Shown here piece by piece: positions 51,048-60,137 of a DNA stretch of 64,000 nt. Under the pieces are notes generated by a model. The model was given only the letters and a program-made list of their open reading frames with translations. It was not told where the DNA came from and searched no databases. This DNA is from Spirochaetia bacterium UBA5763 (GTDB lineage Bacteria > Spirochaetota > UBA4802 > UBA5550), in assembly GCA_002418835.1 (NCBI GenBank), contig DIEX01000019.1:124001-188000 (forward strand), read 5' to 3'. Both the position numbers and the translations under genes were made by a program. The first letter of the stretch is position 1. The number at the start of each line of letters is the position of its first letter.

Positions 51048-52226
51048 TTATCTGTTTCCGAAAAATCCCTTGCGGTAAATATATTTTATCATTGATTCCA
51101 TAAATCTTTCATTGGCAGGGTTTCGGCTTCTGTTTATATCTTCAATAAATTCGTTAAGCTTTTCAGAAGAACTGAATATCTGGTCTCTGACAGCCTGGAA
51201 AGAATTCATTACAGGACTAATTGTGCTGCGGAGCATTGTATCATATTTTAAGAGAAAATCACTGCTTAAATCTCCGGACTCGAAGGCCGATTGAGCTATA
51301 TGTGCAGCGATTTTACCGGAGTAAAGTATATATGGGTAGCTGTTACCGAAAAGAGGTTCTGATATGCCCGCAGCATCTCCCACAAGAATAAAAGTCTCGC
51401 CTGTAAAACATGTATTTTCATTATAGATATATTTTTTTCCTACAATTGTGTCGCTTATCTGGCTGGCGGTTCCCAGTCTCGATGCGGTAATTCCGATATT
51501 CTCACTGATCCAGTCAATATAATTAGTGCCGTCTATCTCCCCGCTTGCTTTTGAGTCACTTGCAAAGCGTAGTGTCAGATGTGCTCTTCTTGAAGATATC
51601 TGTTCGATGAGAATATACCCCGCAGGGAATAATGAGTCCTGAGAATAGAAATATTCAAGATTGCCGGGTCTGCCATATACGTTTTCAAAATCTGATTCTA
51701 TGCTTATAAAAAAGGAATTGGCTGTTTGGCTTATTAAGCCGTTTTTTACTGCAAAGTTTCTTCGTGTTACTATAATAAGTTCCGGTGAATACTCCTCATT
51801 CTTTCCATTTTTTAATGTTGTTAAATGGTATTTACCATTTTTTCTGGTTAGAATTATATCATCAAGGTCATCTTTAACCGGTATATTGACTGTTGTAACA
51901 ACCTCCCTGAATACTGATCTAAGCCTGTGCTCTCTGCACCCTATGATGTCATTCCTTGTTACGGGTATAGTCCATCTGTTCCCACCTGTTGAAATCTTTA
52001 TCTGCTGTATATTTCCAGATATTTCATTTATACGTTCAGACATTTCAGGTTCCTTAAAATACGGCCTCAGTCCGTATTTTAAGGAAAGTGCGTTCATTTC
52101 GACCTCTTCGGAAAGATCTATAACTGCCGGAATCAGCCCCAGCTTCTTTATCTCGTAAGCAGTTTCAAGACCCGCAGCGTCTGCTCCTATTATTACACAT
52201 CTGTGATTTATACTGCTTTCATTCAT
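51048..52226 (-). CDS. FAD-dependent oxidoreductase of the geranylgeranyl-reductase/monooxygenase type
   Basis: A 392-residue flavoprotein. The N-terminal dinucleotide motif reads VIIGADAAGLETAYEIKKLG (Gly-x-Asp-x-Ala-Gly, slightly off the usual GxGxxG). The second FAD motif FILVGDAAGISEPLFGNS is close to that of geranylgeranyl reductases and related halogenases. The middle part is poorly matched, so the substrate is unknown. It follows the large regulator gene by 85 bases in the same direction, so it may be expressed with it. Confidence 0.75.
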   Translation of the reverse strand: MNESSINHRCVIIGADAAGLETAYEIKKLGLIPAVIDLSEEVEMNALSLKYGLRPYFKEPEMSERINEISGNIQQIKISTGGNRWTIPVTRNDIIGCREHRLRSVFREVVTTVNIPVKDDLDDIILTRKNGKYHLTTLKNGKNEEYSPELIIVTRRNFAVKNGLISQTANSFFISIESDFENVYGRPGNLEYFYSQDSLFPAGYILIEQISSRRAHLTLRFASDSKASGEIDGTNYIDWISENIGITASRLGTASQISDTIVGKKYIYNENTCFTGETFILVGDAAGISEPLFGNSYPYILYSGKIAAHIAQSAFESGDLSSDFLLKYDTMLRSTISPVMNSFQAVRDQIFSSSEKLNEFIEDINRSRNPANERFMESMIKYIYRKGFFGNR

Positions 52227-52311
52227 AATAAAATGTCACTCCAAACTGAAAACAAGTAATAACAAAAATAACTGATTGGTTATAGGCTAAATATCCTAAA
52301 TTTCAGTAGGA

Positions 52312-54900
52312 CTATTCCTTTACATTTTCACCGCTCTTAGTATTGATAACCCACTGGATTGAATACTTCAGCAGTTCTGAGGCGTTTGCAAGGCCCAGTT
52401 TCTCCTTTATGCGTTCCCTATAGGTTTCAATGGTCTTCACGCTGAGTCTTAATTTTTCTGCAATTTCCCTCGGCCCCAAACCCCTGCCGATAAGGTTGAA
52501 AACTTCCAGTTCTCTGTCTGTAAGGAGTTCCACCGGGGTGTTGTCATCTTCTGTTTTCCTTCCGTATGATCTGTCAAAGAATTCTTTCTTGTATTCATCG
52601 TTAAGATATTTTTTCCCTGACAGGACTTCATATATTGCCTTGAGTATTGTGTTTAGATTTTCATCTTTCCGCAGAAATCCGTCAGCGCCGTTTTTTATGC
52701 ATCTTTCAGCGTAAAGTTTCCAGTCACACATTGAAAAAATTAACAGTTTGATCTTTGGATATCTTGAACGCATTGCCTTTACAAGGTCAAGGTTTAAATC
52801 ATCTTTAAGGTTAATGTCCATTATAACAAGGTCCGGAGATATTCTTTCCAGTATTTTCAGCCCCTTCTCCTGGTTGTCCGCTTCGCCGGCAACCTTGAAG
52901 TCTTTCTCTCTGTTGAGAATATCAATAAGTCCCTGTCTTATAATGGGACTGCTGTCAATTATTACTATTGATACTGCCTCTTTACCTCCGCTGAACATGC
53001 TTTTTGCGTGCTGTATCTTGTCTACTGCGGGGAGAGATGCTTTGGGTGATTTGAGTCTGAAAGTGACTGTGCTGGTACCATCTCTGTTCTCTGTAATGTC
53101 GATATATGCTCCAATCAGAGAGGCCCTATAAAAAATTACCTGTGACTCATAATCATTTTTCTGGTTTAGAAGATCGGGGAGAGCTTTCCCGTCTGATGTG
53201 ATTGTAAGAATTATCCAGTCACCATCCTCTTTCAGGCGTATACTGAGTTTTGAGGCTTTTCCTTCAATAATGGCTTTAAGGAGTGATTCTTGAATGATGA
53301 AGAACATATGAGAGCCGTGATTAGCCTCGTCAATTTCCGCATTTTTTGATATGTCAGTCTGGATTGTTATTCCATGAAGTTCGGAAAGTGTTTTTATCAT
53401 TTTTAAAATCGAACTGTAAAAACTAAGTTTTTTAAAATCAAGAGGGATAAGCCCACCGGTTATTTCTTTAACTTTTTCGATAATCCCGCAAAGTTCGTCC
53501 GCTATTTTTTGATTGGAATTATTATCATCGCAGCTCTTTATCAGCAGGTTGAGATTTTGTATTAGAGAATCGCGCAAAGTCTGGCTGAGTTTGATTTTTT
53601 CCTGATCGCAGATATTGAGTACATTATGCTGGAGTTTTTTTAGCATTGTTATGTCCATGAAAGAGGCAATGGTTTCGCCCGTGGCTGGTATCACTTCTGT
53701 TGTTGTATATACATCTTTCATGTTGCCAGCATGGTCGATGATCCTGATCTCGTAATTTCTCGGAGCGTTTTCCCCTTTGTTTCTTCTCAGTTCGTGGTAT
53801 TCGAAAATTTTAGGGATGTCTTCGCTGTAAACAAAATCAGCGCCGGTCATTTTACCTTCGATTTCATCTCTGGTATAGCCTAACATATTGATAAACTCCC
53901 TGTTTACACGGGTTATAATCCTGTCATTGGATACCACAATCGAACCTGTGCCGGTGTTTTCAAATATCGCCCTGTATTTTTCCTCCGATTTTTTTAACAT
54001 TCTCGCAGCTTCTTTTTTATCGGTAATATTCCTTGCTATTATCGAAGCGCCGTTTATGCACTTACTGTTGTCCATGAGGGGGGAAACTGTGAGTGAAAGA
54101 TCAATCCTTGAACCGTCTTTTTTCATCCTCACAGTTTCATAACTTTCAACAGCCTCTCCTTTTTTTATCTGCTCAAAGATCAGAGGGAATTCATTTGGCA
54201 TTTCAGGGTATGTCAGCATATCGATGGATTTTCCGGTAATTTCGTCCACGGTATAACCGAACATTTTTTCTGCGCCCCTGTTCCATGTGCTGATTGAGCC
54301 TTCCAGAGAACATGAAAAAATTGCGTCCTGCGAGTATATGACTATTGATGAGAGAAGATTGTCGTAAGCCTCGAGTTTCAGCCTGATATGTATCTGGCTT
54401 AGACCATTACTCAACAATATAATGTTATAAAGTTCATTTCTGCCGTAGTTGCTTTTTCTTCCCGCGACGCCAATTACTGCTTCTATATGCCTGTGTCTGA
54501 AGAGTGGAACAGTAACATATCTCTCATAAAGAGGTGAGTCTTGATATTCGAAGGATGGATCGATGTCGGCTTTTTCATTGATTACTTTAGGTTCCCCGGT
54601 TTTAATTACATGACGTATAAAGAATGAATCCGTGACAGGCGCTCTCTTTTTGCTATACATTGATAATTTTTCAACACCATTATTGTCAATATCAAGACTT
54701 GATACTGCTCCGATCATATCCTCTCGTGTGTTTATAAAAGCGAGGAAGGATGCTCTGCTCTCTGTTATGCGGATGTTTTCCCTCAGTGTAAACTCGATAA
54801 TCCTGTCAATTGACTCAACATCAAGGCTGAAAACCTTGTACATCTCTTCAATTTCTTTAAATGTGCTTACATTTAATTCATCGATTCTTTCCTTTTTCAA
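52312..54900 (-). CDS. one-piece regulator: GAF-PAS-PAS-dead kinase core-receiver-LuxR HTH
   Basis: An 862-residue cytosolic protein. Domains: GAF-like (about 25-170), PAS (180-295), PAS (305-425), a HisKA_3/HATPase-like core (430-625), a receiver (645-765) and a LuxR helix-turn-helix (795-850; LTDRELEVFNLIGRGLGPRE). In the kinase core the phospho-acceptor His is replaced by Arg443 (SQTLRDSLIQ), the N-box Asn by Lys542 (QESLLKAII), and the glycine box is lost, so it cannot act as a histidine kinase. The receiver keeps Asp695 and its Lys but has a weakened acidic pocket (IDSS). TTG start supported by AGAGG 6 bases upstream. It is divergent from the dehydratase operon, its likely target. Confidence 0.9.
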   Translation of the reverse strand: MKKERIDELNVSTFKEIEEMYKVFSLDVESIDRIIEFTLRENIRITESRASFLAFINTREDMIGAVSSLDIDNNGVEKLSMYSKKRAPVTDSFFIRHVIKTGEPKVINEKADIDPSFEYQDSPLYERYVTVPLFRHRHIEAVIGVAGRKSNYGRNELYNIILLSNGLSQIHIRLKLEAYDNLLSSIVIYSQDAIFSCSLEGSISTWNRGAEKMFGYTVDEITGKSIDMLTYPEMPNEFPLIFEQIKKGEAVESYETVRMKKDGSRIDLSLTVSPLMDNSKCINGASIIARNITDKKEAARMLKKSEEKYRAIFENTGTGSIVVSNDRIITRVNREFINMLGYTRDEIEGKMTGADFVYSEDIPKIFEYHELRRNKGENAPRNYEIRIIDHAGNMKDVYTTTEVIPATGETIASFMDITMLKKLQHNVLNICDQEKIKLSQTLRDSLIQNLNLLIKSCDDNNSNQKIADELCGIIEKVKEITGGLIPLDFKKLSFYSSILKMIKTLSELHGITIQTDISKNAEIDEANHGSHMFFIIQESLLKAIIEGKASKLSIRLKEDGDWIILTITSDGKALPDLLNQKNDYESQVIFYRASLIGAYIDITENRDGTSTVTFRLKSPKASLPAVDKIQHAKSMFSGGKEAVSIVIIDSSPIIRQGLIDILNREKDFKVAGEADNQEKGLKILERISPDLVIMDINLKDDLNLDLVKAMRSRYPKIKLLIFSMCDWKLYAERCIKNGADGFLRKDENLNTILKAIYEVLSGKKYLNDEYKKEFFDRSYGRKTEDDNTPVELLTDRELEVFNLIGRGLGPREIAEKLRLSVKTIETYRERIKEKLGLANASELLKYSIQWVINTKSGENVKE

Positions 54901-55135
54901 AGGGCACCTCTAACAAGACTTTTATATTTCAATAACCGGTATGATTTTTACCCAAACGTGTTAAATGGTCTGTTTTATTTCAATAAAGATCTAAAACAAT
55001 ATCAATAAATATACATGTAAGGGAATTGCCTGACAAGATTTTCAGTCAATATGCCCATTTTTTTTAAAAACAAAAATGTATATGTTTAGTCCAGACAAAA
55101 TCATAAGGACTGGTACTCAAAAGAGAGGTAATAAA

Positions 55136-56374
55136 ATGAACGAAGTAAAAAAAGAAACAAAAAAAATCCAAGCAACTGAAACAATGAAGAGCGTAATGGC
55201 TGCCTCATTTAAAGAGCTTGATGATGCTGTTAAAAGCAAGAGTAAAAAAATAGCCTGGTGCACCAGTGTTGGTCCGGCAGAACTTTTAAGGTCGATGGGG
55301 TTTCTTGTTTATTTTCCGGAAAACCATGGAGCTATGCTCGGTTCCTCAAGGATGGCGGCTGACCTCATTCCTGCCGCAAATGCAAAAGGGTTTTCTCCAG
55401 ACATATGTTCATACCTGACTTCAGATATTGGTTCATACCTGACAGGGAATACCCCGCTTAAAAAGGCGTACGGTATGGAAATGCCGAAGCCGGATGTGCT
55501 TGTTTTCAATACAAACCAGTGCCGCGACGTGAAAGACTGGTTTGACTGGTATGGACGCGAGTTTGATAAACCGTCAATAGGTGTTTTTACTCACAGGAAT
55601 ATCGGTGAAATTAAAAATTATGAGCTTGATGATATAGCACAGCAGTTTAAGGATCTCATCCCTACACTTGAGAGTATTGCCGGCGTAAAATTTGACATGG
55701 ACAGGTTTCGTGAAACAGTGAAGCTCAGCAGGCAGTGTTCTGAACTCTGGAAATCATGCCTCGCATTGTCAGAAAAGACGCCTTCTCCATGGAATTTTTT
55801 TGACCACACGATACATATGGGGCCGGCAGTTGTGCTTCGCGGGACAAAAGAAGCCGTTGATTACTATTCTCTTCTTAAGAAAGAACTGGATGAAAGGGCT
55901 GCCGCTGGGGTTTCATCCATTGGAAATGAGAAACTCAGAATATACTGGGATGGCATGCCTGTGTGGGGCAAGTTGAGGACTTTCTCCGATCTCTTCCAGT
56001 CACTCGATACATGCGTGGTTGCATCCACATACTGCAATAGCTGGATTTTCACACAACTTGACGAGAACGATCCTTTCAGGAGCATGGCAAGGGCGTATAC
56101 TGAGCTCTTCATCGCACGCGACGAGGAATACAAGATTAAATATATGACCGATCTGCACAGCAGATATAAATTCAATGGGATAATTTTTCACGACGCTAAG
56201 ACATGCCCTAATAATTCAAACAACAGATACGGTATGCCTGAAAGGCTACAGAAGCATCTGGGGACTCCGACTCTGACAATAAATGGAGACCTGAATGACC
56301 TGAGACTATTCAGTGAGCAGCAGAGCATTACAAACGTTGAGGCATTCATAGAACAGCTTAACGAGGTCGCATAA
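55136..56374 (+). CDS. 2-hydroxyacyl-CoA dehydratase family protein (HgdB/BcrB-like), single subunit
   Basis: A 412-residue Fe-S protein of the family that dehydrates (R)-2-hydroxyacyl-CoA by a ketyl radical mechanism or reduces benzoyl-CoA. Characteristic segments are IAWCTSVGPAELLRSMGFLV, PENHGAMLGSSRMAAD and DICSYLTSDIGSYL, then NTNQCRDVKDWFDW and HDAKTCPNNSNN. Cys91, Cys129 and Cys357 are candidate cluster ligands. Usual enzymes have two related subunits, but only one is encoded here, so it may be a homodimer or a DCCP-like double-cubane protein. ATG at 55136 has GAGAGG 7 bases upstream. Its stop overlaps the activator start by one base. Confidence 0.88.
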   Translation: MNEVKKETKKIQATETMKSVMAASFKELDDAVKSKSKKIAWCTSVGPAELLRSMGFLVYFPENHGAMLGSSRMAADLIPAANAKGFSPDICSYLTSDIGSYLTGNTPLKKAYGMEMPKPDVLVFNTNQCRDVKDWFDWYGREFDKPSIGVFTHRNIGEIKNYELDDIAQQFKDLIPTLESIAGVKFDMDRFRETVKLSRQCSELWKSCLALSEKTPSPWNFFDHTIHMGPAVVLRGTKEAVDYYSLLKKELDERAAAGVSSIGNEKLRIYWDGMPVWGKLRTFSDLFQSLDTCVVASTYCNSWIFTQLDENDPFRSMARAYTELFIARDEEYKIKYMTDLHSRYKFNGIIFHDAKTCPNNSNNRYGMPERLQKHLGTPTLTINGDLNDLRLFSEQQSITNVEAFIEQLNEVA

Positions 56375-57195
56375 TGGGAAAAGCGCTCTTTGCCGGAGTA
56401 GACATCGGATCTTCTTTCACCAAGGTTGTGCTTGTTGATAGTGAGGGTGAAATAAAAGGGAGTTCCGTTAGAAGATCGGGGACTGATTTTAACAGTTCGG
56501 CTGATATCTGTCTCGGTGAATCTTTGAAACAAGCTGATGCCGGACATGATGCGATCAGATACTGTGTCTCAACCGGATACGGCAGAAAAAACGTTTCACT
56601 CGCAAATGAGACAAGGACAGAGATCGGTTGTCATGGCAGAGGGTGCTATAATGCTTTCCCGGAGCAGATCACGATTATTGATATTGGTGGACAGGATAAC
56701 AAGATTATTTCTCTGGATGGCAACGGGAACAGACTTTCATTCAAGATGAACAGGAAGTGCGCTGCCGGAACAGGGGCGTTTCTTGAAGAAATGTCCGGGA
56801 GACTCGATGTTCCTATCTCCGGGTTTAACGCGCTGGCTATGAAATCAGATGCCACTGTCACAATCAACAGTTTCTGTACAGTTTTTGCAGGTACAGAAGT
56901 TCTTGAATATATCCGGGATGGTAAAAAAGTTCAGGATATAGTCAAGGGTCTTTTTGTCTCTGTTGTGAAAAGGGTAATTGAGATGGATAGCCTCTCAGGT
57001 AAAATAATCATGACCGGTGGGGTTGTGGCTTATAACCCTGAGATAGTAAGGATCGCATCAGAACTTCTTAAGACCGATATATCTGTTCCTCCAATGCCGC
57101 AGATGACCGGTGCTCTTGGCGCTGCGTTATTTGCCAGAGACGAAAACCATAAATTAGATACATCTTTAACGGCAAAGGCGGAAATCTGCTGTTAA
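56374..57195 (+). CDS. activator ATPase of 2-hydroxyacyl-CoA dehydratase (HgdC/BcrA/BadF type)
   Basis: A 273-residue member of the ASKHA fold: phosphate-1 motif AGVDIGSSFTKVVLVD, phosphate-2 motif IIDIGGQDNKII, and adenosine motif MTGGVVAYNPE. Cys129 (NRKCAAGTGAF) and Cys168 (NSFCTVFAGTE) would hold the [4Fe-4S] cluster at the dimer interface; their spacing of 39 equals that of characterised activators. It uses ATP to inject an electron into the dehydratase. It overlaps the dehydratase gene by one base. The C-terminus ends in CC. Confidence 0.95.
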   Translation: MGKALFAGVDIGSSFTKVVLVDSEGEIKGSSVRRSGTDFNSSADICLGESLKQADAGHDAIRYCVSTGYGRKNVSLANETRTEIGCHGRGCYNAFPEQITIIDIGGQDNKIISLDGNGNRLSFKMNRKCAAGTGAFLEEMSGRLDVPISGFNALAMKSDATVTINSFCTVFAGTEVLEYIRDGKKVQDIVKGLFVSVVKRVIEMDSLSGKIIMTGGVVAYNPEIVRIASELLKTDISVPPMPQMTGALGAALFARDENHKLDTSLTAKAEICC

Positions 57196-57220
57196 AGGCG
57201 GAAAACCGGGAGGTTATGAA

Positions 57221-58801
57221 ATGAAACATGGCGACTGGAATACAATTGGAACGGTTTTAAAAATGAATGCGGTTAACTATCCTGATAAGACAGGGTGGGC
57301 TGACAGCGCCAGAAGCCTGACGTTTCGTGAGTGGAATGAACGGGCGTGCCGTTTCGCTAATGCTATGTCATCTATTGGATCAGGCCATTCGGCACGCGTA
57401 GCGATTATATCATACAACCGCGGAGAATGGATGGATATATATGCCGGTGCGGCTAAAGGGGGCCAGATCGTTGTTCCAATACTTTTCAGGCATAAGGCTG
57501 AAACTGTTGAATATATCATAAAACATTCAGAGGCCACTACTGTAATCGTTGAGGAGCCTTTTATTGAAATGATAAATTCAATAAGAGACAGACTCCCGGT
57601 GAACTGCAGAAATTATATCTGTATAGGTTCAGGGAAACAGCATGAGGGATATATTGATTTTGAATCGTTTCTCTCCGGGGCGGAAACAAACGAACCGGAA
57701 GTAAAAGTTGAATCTTCTGCGGTCTGGACATTCATTTATACTTCCGGAACAACAGGCACACCGAAAGGTGTTGTGCGTACTCATGAAAGCTATATGGCTG
57801 AATATTACAACGATATCATCAACATGGCGGTTCTCCCTTCTGATAGATGTCTTCTCGTGATGCCTATGTGTCATGTGAATTCCATATTTTACGGGTTTCC
57901 TTACACGTTGGTTTCGGCCCCTGTTTATATCTACAGCAGTAAAAGTTTTGATCCTGTCGATCTGCTGAAGACAATTCAGGATAATCGTATAACATTCACT
58001 TCACTTGTGCCGACTCACTACAAGATAATTCTTGATCTTCCTGATGAAGTTAAAAGAAGCTTCGATGTTTCCAACATAAGACAACTGCTTATATCATCAG
58101 CACCAGCAAGCCGCAGGCTTAAAAATGAAATTATTGAGTATTTTAAGGGTGCCGACCTGTGGGAGGCTTACGGTACTACTGAAGGTGGTCTCGTAACGCT
58201 GCTCCGTCCTGAAGATCAGTTCAGAAAAGCCGGCTCAATAGGCCGTGAAATCTTCGGGATAGACAGGATTAAGATACTCAACGAGAACCGGGATGAGTTG
58301 CCTGAAGGTGAAACCGGAGAGATATGGTACCGGACACCTATGATGTTCAGGTGCTATTGGAAGGATCGGGAGAAGACTGATAAGGCTTTTATGGGTGAGT
58401 ATTCATCTGCTGGTGACATGGGCTACAGGGATTCGGATGGTTTTTATTACCTTGTTGATCGCAAGGCGAACATGATTATTACCGGCGGTGAGAATGTATA
58501 TCCCCATGAAATCGAGAAGGTGATCGCGGAGATTGACTGCGTGAGTGACGTCGCAGTGATTGGAGTCCCTGATAGCAAATGGGGAGAGAAAATTATGGCG
58601 GTTATAGTGCTCAACAGTGGCTGCAACGAGAGAGACGCTGAGCATGAGATTTTACATGCATGCAAACAGAAGCTCGCGGGATTCATGAAACCGAGAGAAC
58701 TGAAGTTTATAGCGGATGAAGATATGCCGCGCAATGGAACAGGTAAGATACTTCACAGGGAACTGCGCGAGAGGTTCGGAAAATGGAGCGACTGCAGGTG
58801 A
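57221..58801 (+). CDS. AMP-forming acyl-CoA ligase
   Basis: A 526-residue adenylating enzyme. It has the P-loop-like TFIYTSGTTGTPKGVVRTHE, the A5 motif WEAYGTTEGG, the A8 hinge MGYRDSDGFYYLVDRKANMI, TGGENVYPHEIEKVIAEI and the catalytic Lys in PRNGTGKILHREL. It makes acyl-CoA from a carboxylic acid, ATP and CoA. In this operon it could activate the 2-hydroxy acid itself or prime the cycle with a different acid before the CoA-transferase. A GGGAGG site precedes the ATG. Confidence 0.92.
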   Translation: MKHGDWNTIGTVLKMNAVNYPDKTGWADSARSLTFREWNERACRFANAMSSIGSGHSARVAIISYNRGEWMDIYAGAAKGGQIVVPILFRHKAETVEYIIKHSEATTVIVEEPFIEMINSIRDRLPVNCRNYICIGSGKQHEGYIDFESFLSGAETNEPEVKVESSAVWTFIYTSGTTGTPKGVVRTHESYMAEYYNDIINMAVLPSDRCLLVMPMCHVNSIFYGFPYTLVSAPVYIYSSKSFDPVDLLKTIQDNRITFTSLVPTHYKIILDLPDEVKRSFDVSNIRQLLISSAPASRRLKNEIIEYFKGADLWEAYGTTEGGLVTLLRPEDQFRKAGSIGREIFGIDRIKILNENRDELPEGETGEIWYRTPMMFRCYWKDREKTDKAFMGEYSSAGDMGYRDSDGFYYLVDRKANMIITGGENVYPHEIEKVIAEIDCVSDVAVIGVPDSKWGEKIMAVIVLNSGCNERDAEHEILHACKQKLAGFMKPRELKFIADEDMPRNGTGKILHRELRERFGKWSDCR

Positions 58802-58858
58802 GAGTTTTAAAGTCATAATATTATTTTATAATGAAACTAATGATTTAAGGAGCAAAAT

Positions 58859-60079
58859 ATGAAAAGAGTTCTGGAAGGAGTTAAAGTCGTAAGTTTCGGT
58901 CTTGTTATATCTGCACCGAGTGCGGCGAGAATGCTCTGCGATCTCGGCGCGGATGTGATAAAGATTGAACCGCAGCAGGGTGATACTATGAGGATGATCC
59001 GTCCCGTGAAGAAGGATTCAAGGGGTAAGATCCAGAGCGGTATATTCACTGCGCTTAACTGCGGCGAGCGTTCTTTCTCTGTCAACCTTCAGGATGATGA
59101 AGGGAGAGAGATGGTCAAAAAGCTTTTAGTTGAATGGGCTGATGTTGTAATAGCAAACTTTAAGCCAGGCACACTGGCCAAATTCGGGCTCGATTATGAG
59201 TCAATCAGTAAAATCAAGCCTGGGATCATCTATGGTGAAATATCAGGCTATGGCCAGAAAGGGCCCTGGGCTCAGAGAGGCGCTTACGACATCTGTGTGC
59301 AGTCTGAGTGCGGAATAACAGCACAGAATGGGCCGTGGAAGGATAAACCTCACAGGGTTGGTTTTTCCGTTCTGGATTACCTCTCAGGGAGAGATCTTGT
59401 AATAGGGATACTTGGCGCGCTTCATTACAAGGAAAAAACAGGCGAGGGGCAGCATGTTGATGTGAGCCTTTATAACAGCGGTGTTACGGTCCTTGAGGAT
59501 GCAATTCCTGGGTATGATCTTGAAGGAGTAATCGCAGGAACAGTCGGCAGCAGGCACCCTTCAGCCAGCCCGCATAACCTTTACAAGACAAAGGATGGAT
59601 ACATCAATATCATAGCCATAAACAATGCTTTATGGAAAAAACTCACTGATATGATGGAAAAGCCGGAACTTCAGACTGCTGATGGCCTGTCAACAGGACT
59701 CGATCGTCTTAATAATATGGACAGGATAGATGCTCTTATCGAAGAATGGACAGTTCAGCATACCACTGATGAGGTCGCGGCGCTGATGGATAAATTCGGG
59801 CTTCCAAGGGGCAAGCTGTGCAATGTCAAGGATGTCATCGAATCAGAACAGACTCAGTACTGGAACATGACTCCGCAGATTGATCAGCCTTATCTTGGCA
59901 AGGTGAGAATCAATAACTGCCCGATTAAATATTCAAACGCTGAGACTGATATCAAGGGCCCTGCGCCTCTTCTTGGGGAACACAACAGGGATATAATCTG
60001 CGGAATTCTTGGCTATTCTGAAGACAGGTTCAAAGAACTCGAAGGCAAAGGTGTCTTTGCTGAAGATAAAGAGAGATAG
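58859..60079 (+). CDS. class III (CaiB/BaiF-type) CoA-transferase
   Basis: A 406-residue enzyme with the family start VLEGVKVVSFGLVISAPSAA, LGADVIKIEPQQGDTMR, LTT-like NCGERSFSVNLQ, and the catalytic Asp144 in GAYDICVQSECGI. Class III transferases move CoA from one acyl-CoA to a free acid (for example FldA in phenyllactate fermentation, which also works with a 2-hydroxyacyl-CoA dehydratase). The presence of both this and a CoA ligase suggests ATP-dependent priming followed by CoA recycling between product and substrate. The AAGGAG site is good. Confidence 0.92.
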   Translation: MKRVLEGVKVVSFGLVISAPSAARMLCDLGADVIKIEPQQGDTMRMIRPVKKDSRGKIQSGIFTALNCGERSFSVNLQDDEGREMVKKLLVEWADVVIANFKPGTLAKFGLDYESISKIKPGIIYGEISGYGQKGPWAQRGAYDICVQSECGITAQNGPWKDKPHRVGFSVLDYLSGRDLVIGILGALHYKEKTGEGQHVDVSLYNSGVTVLEDAIPGYDLEGVIAGTVGSRHPSASPHNLYKTKDGYINIIAINNALWKKLTDMMEKPELQTADGLSTGLDRLNNMDRIDALIEEWTVQHTTDEVAALMDKFGLPRGKLCNVKDVIESEQTQYWNMTPQIDQPYLGKVRINNCPIKYSNAETDIKGPAPLLGEHNRDIICGILGYSEDRFKELEGKGVFAEDKER

Positions 60080-60137
60080 TATTCAGAAGAATGCAGTGAA
60101 AAGAGTAAGTTAAAAAAATTTAATAAAGGAGAAGTTT

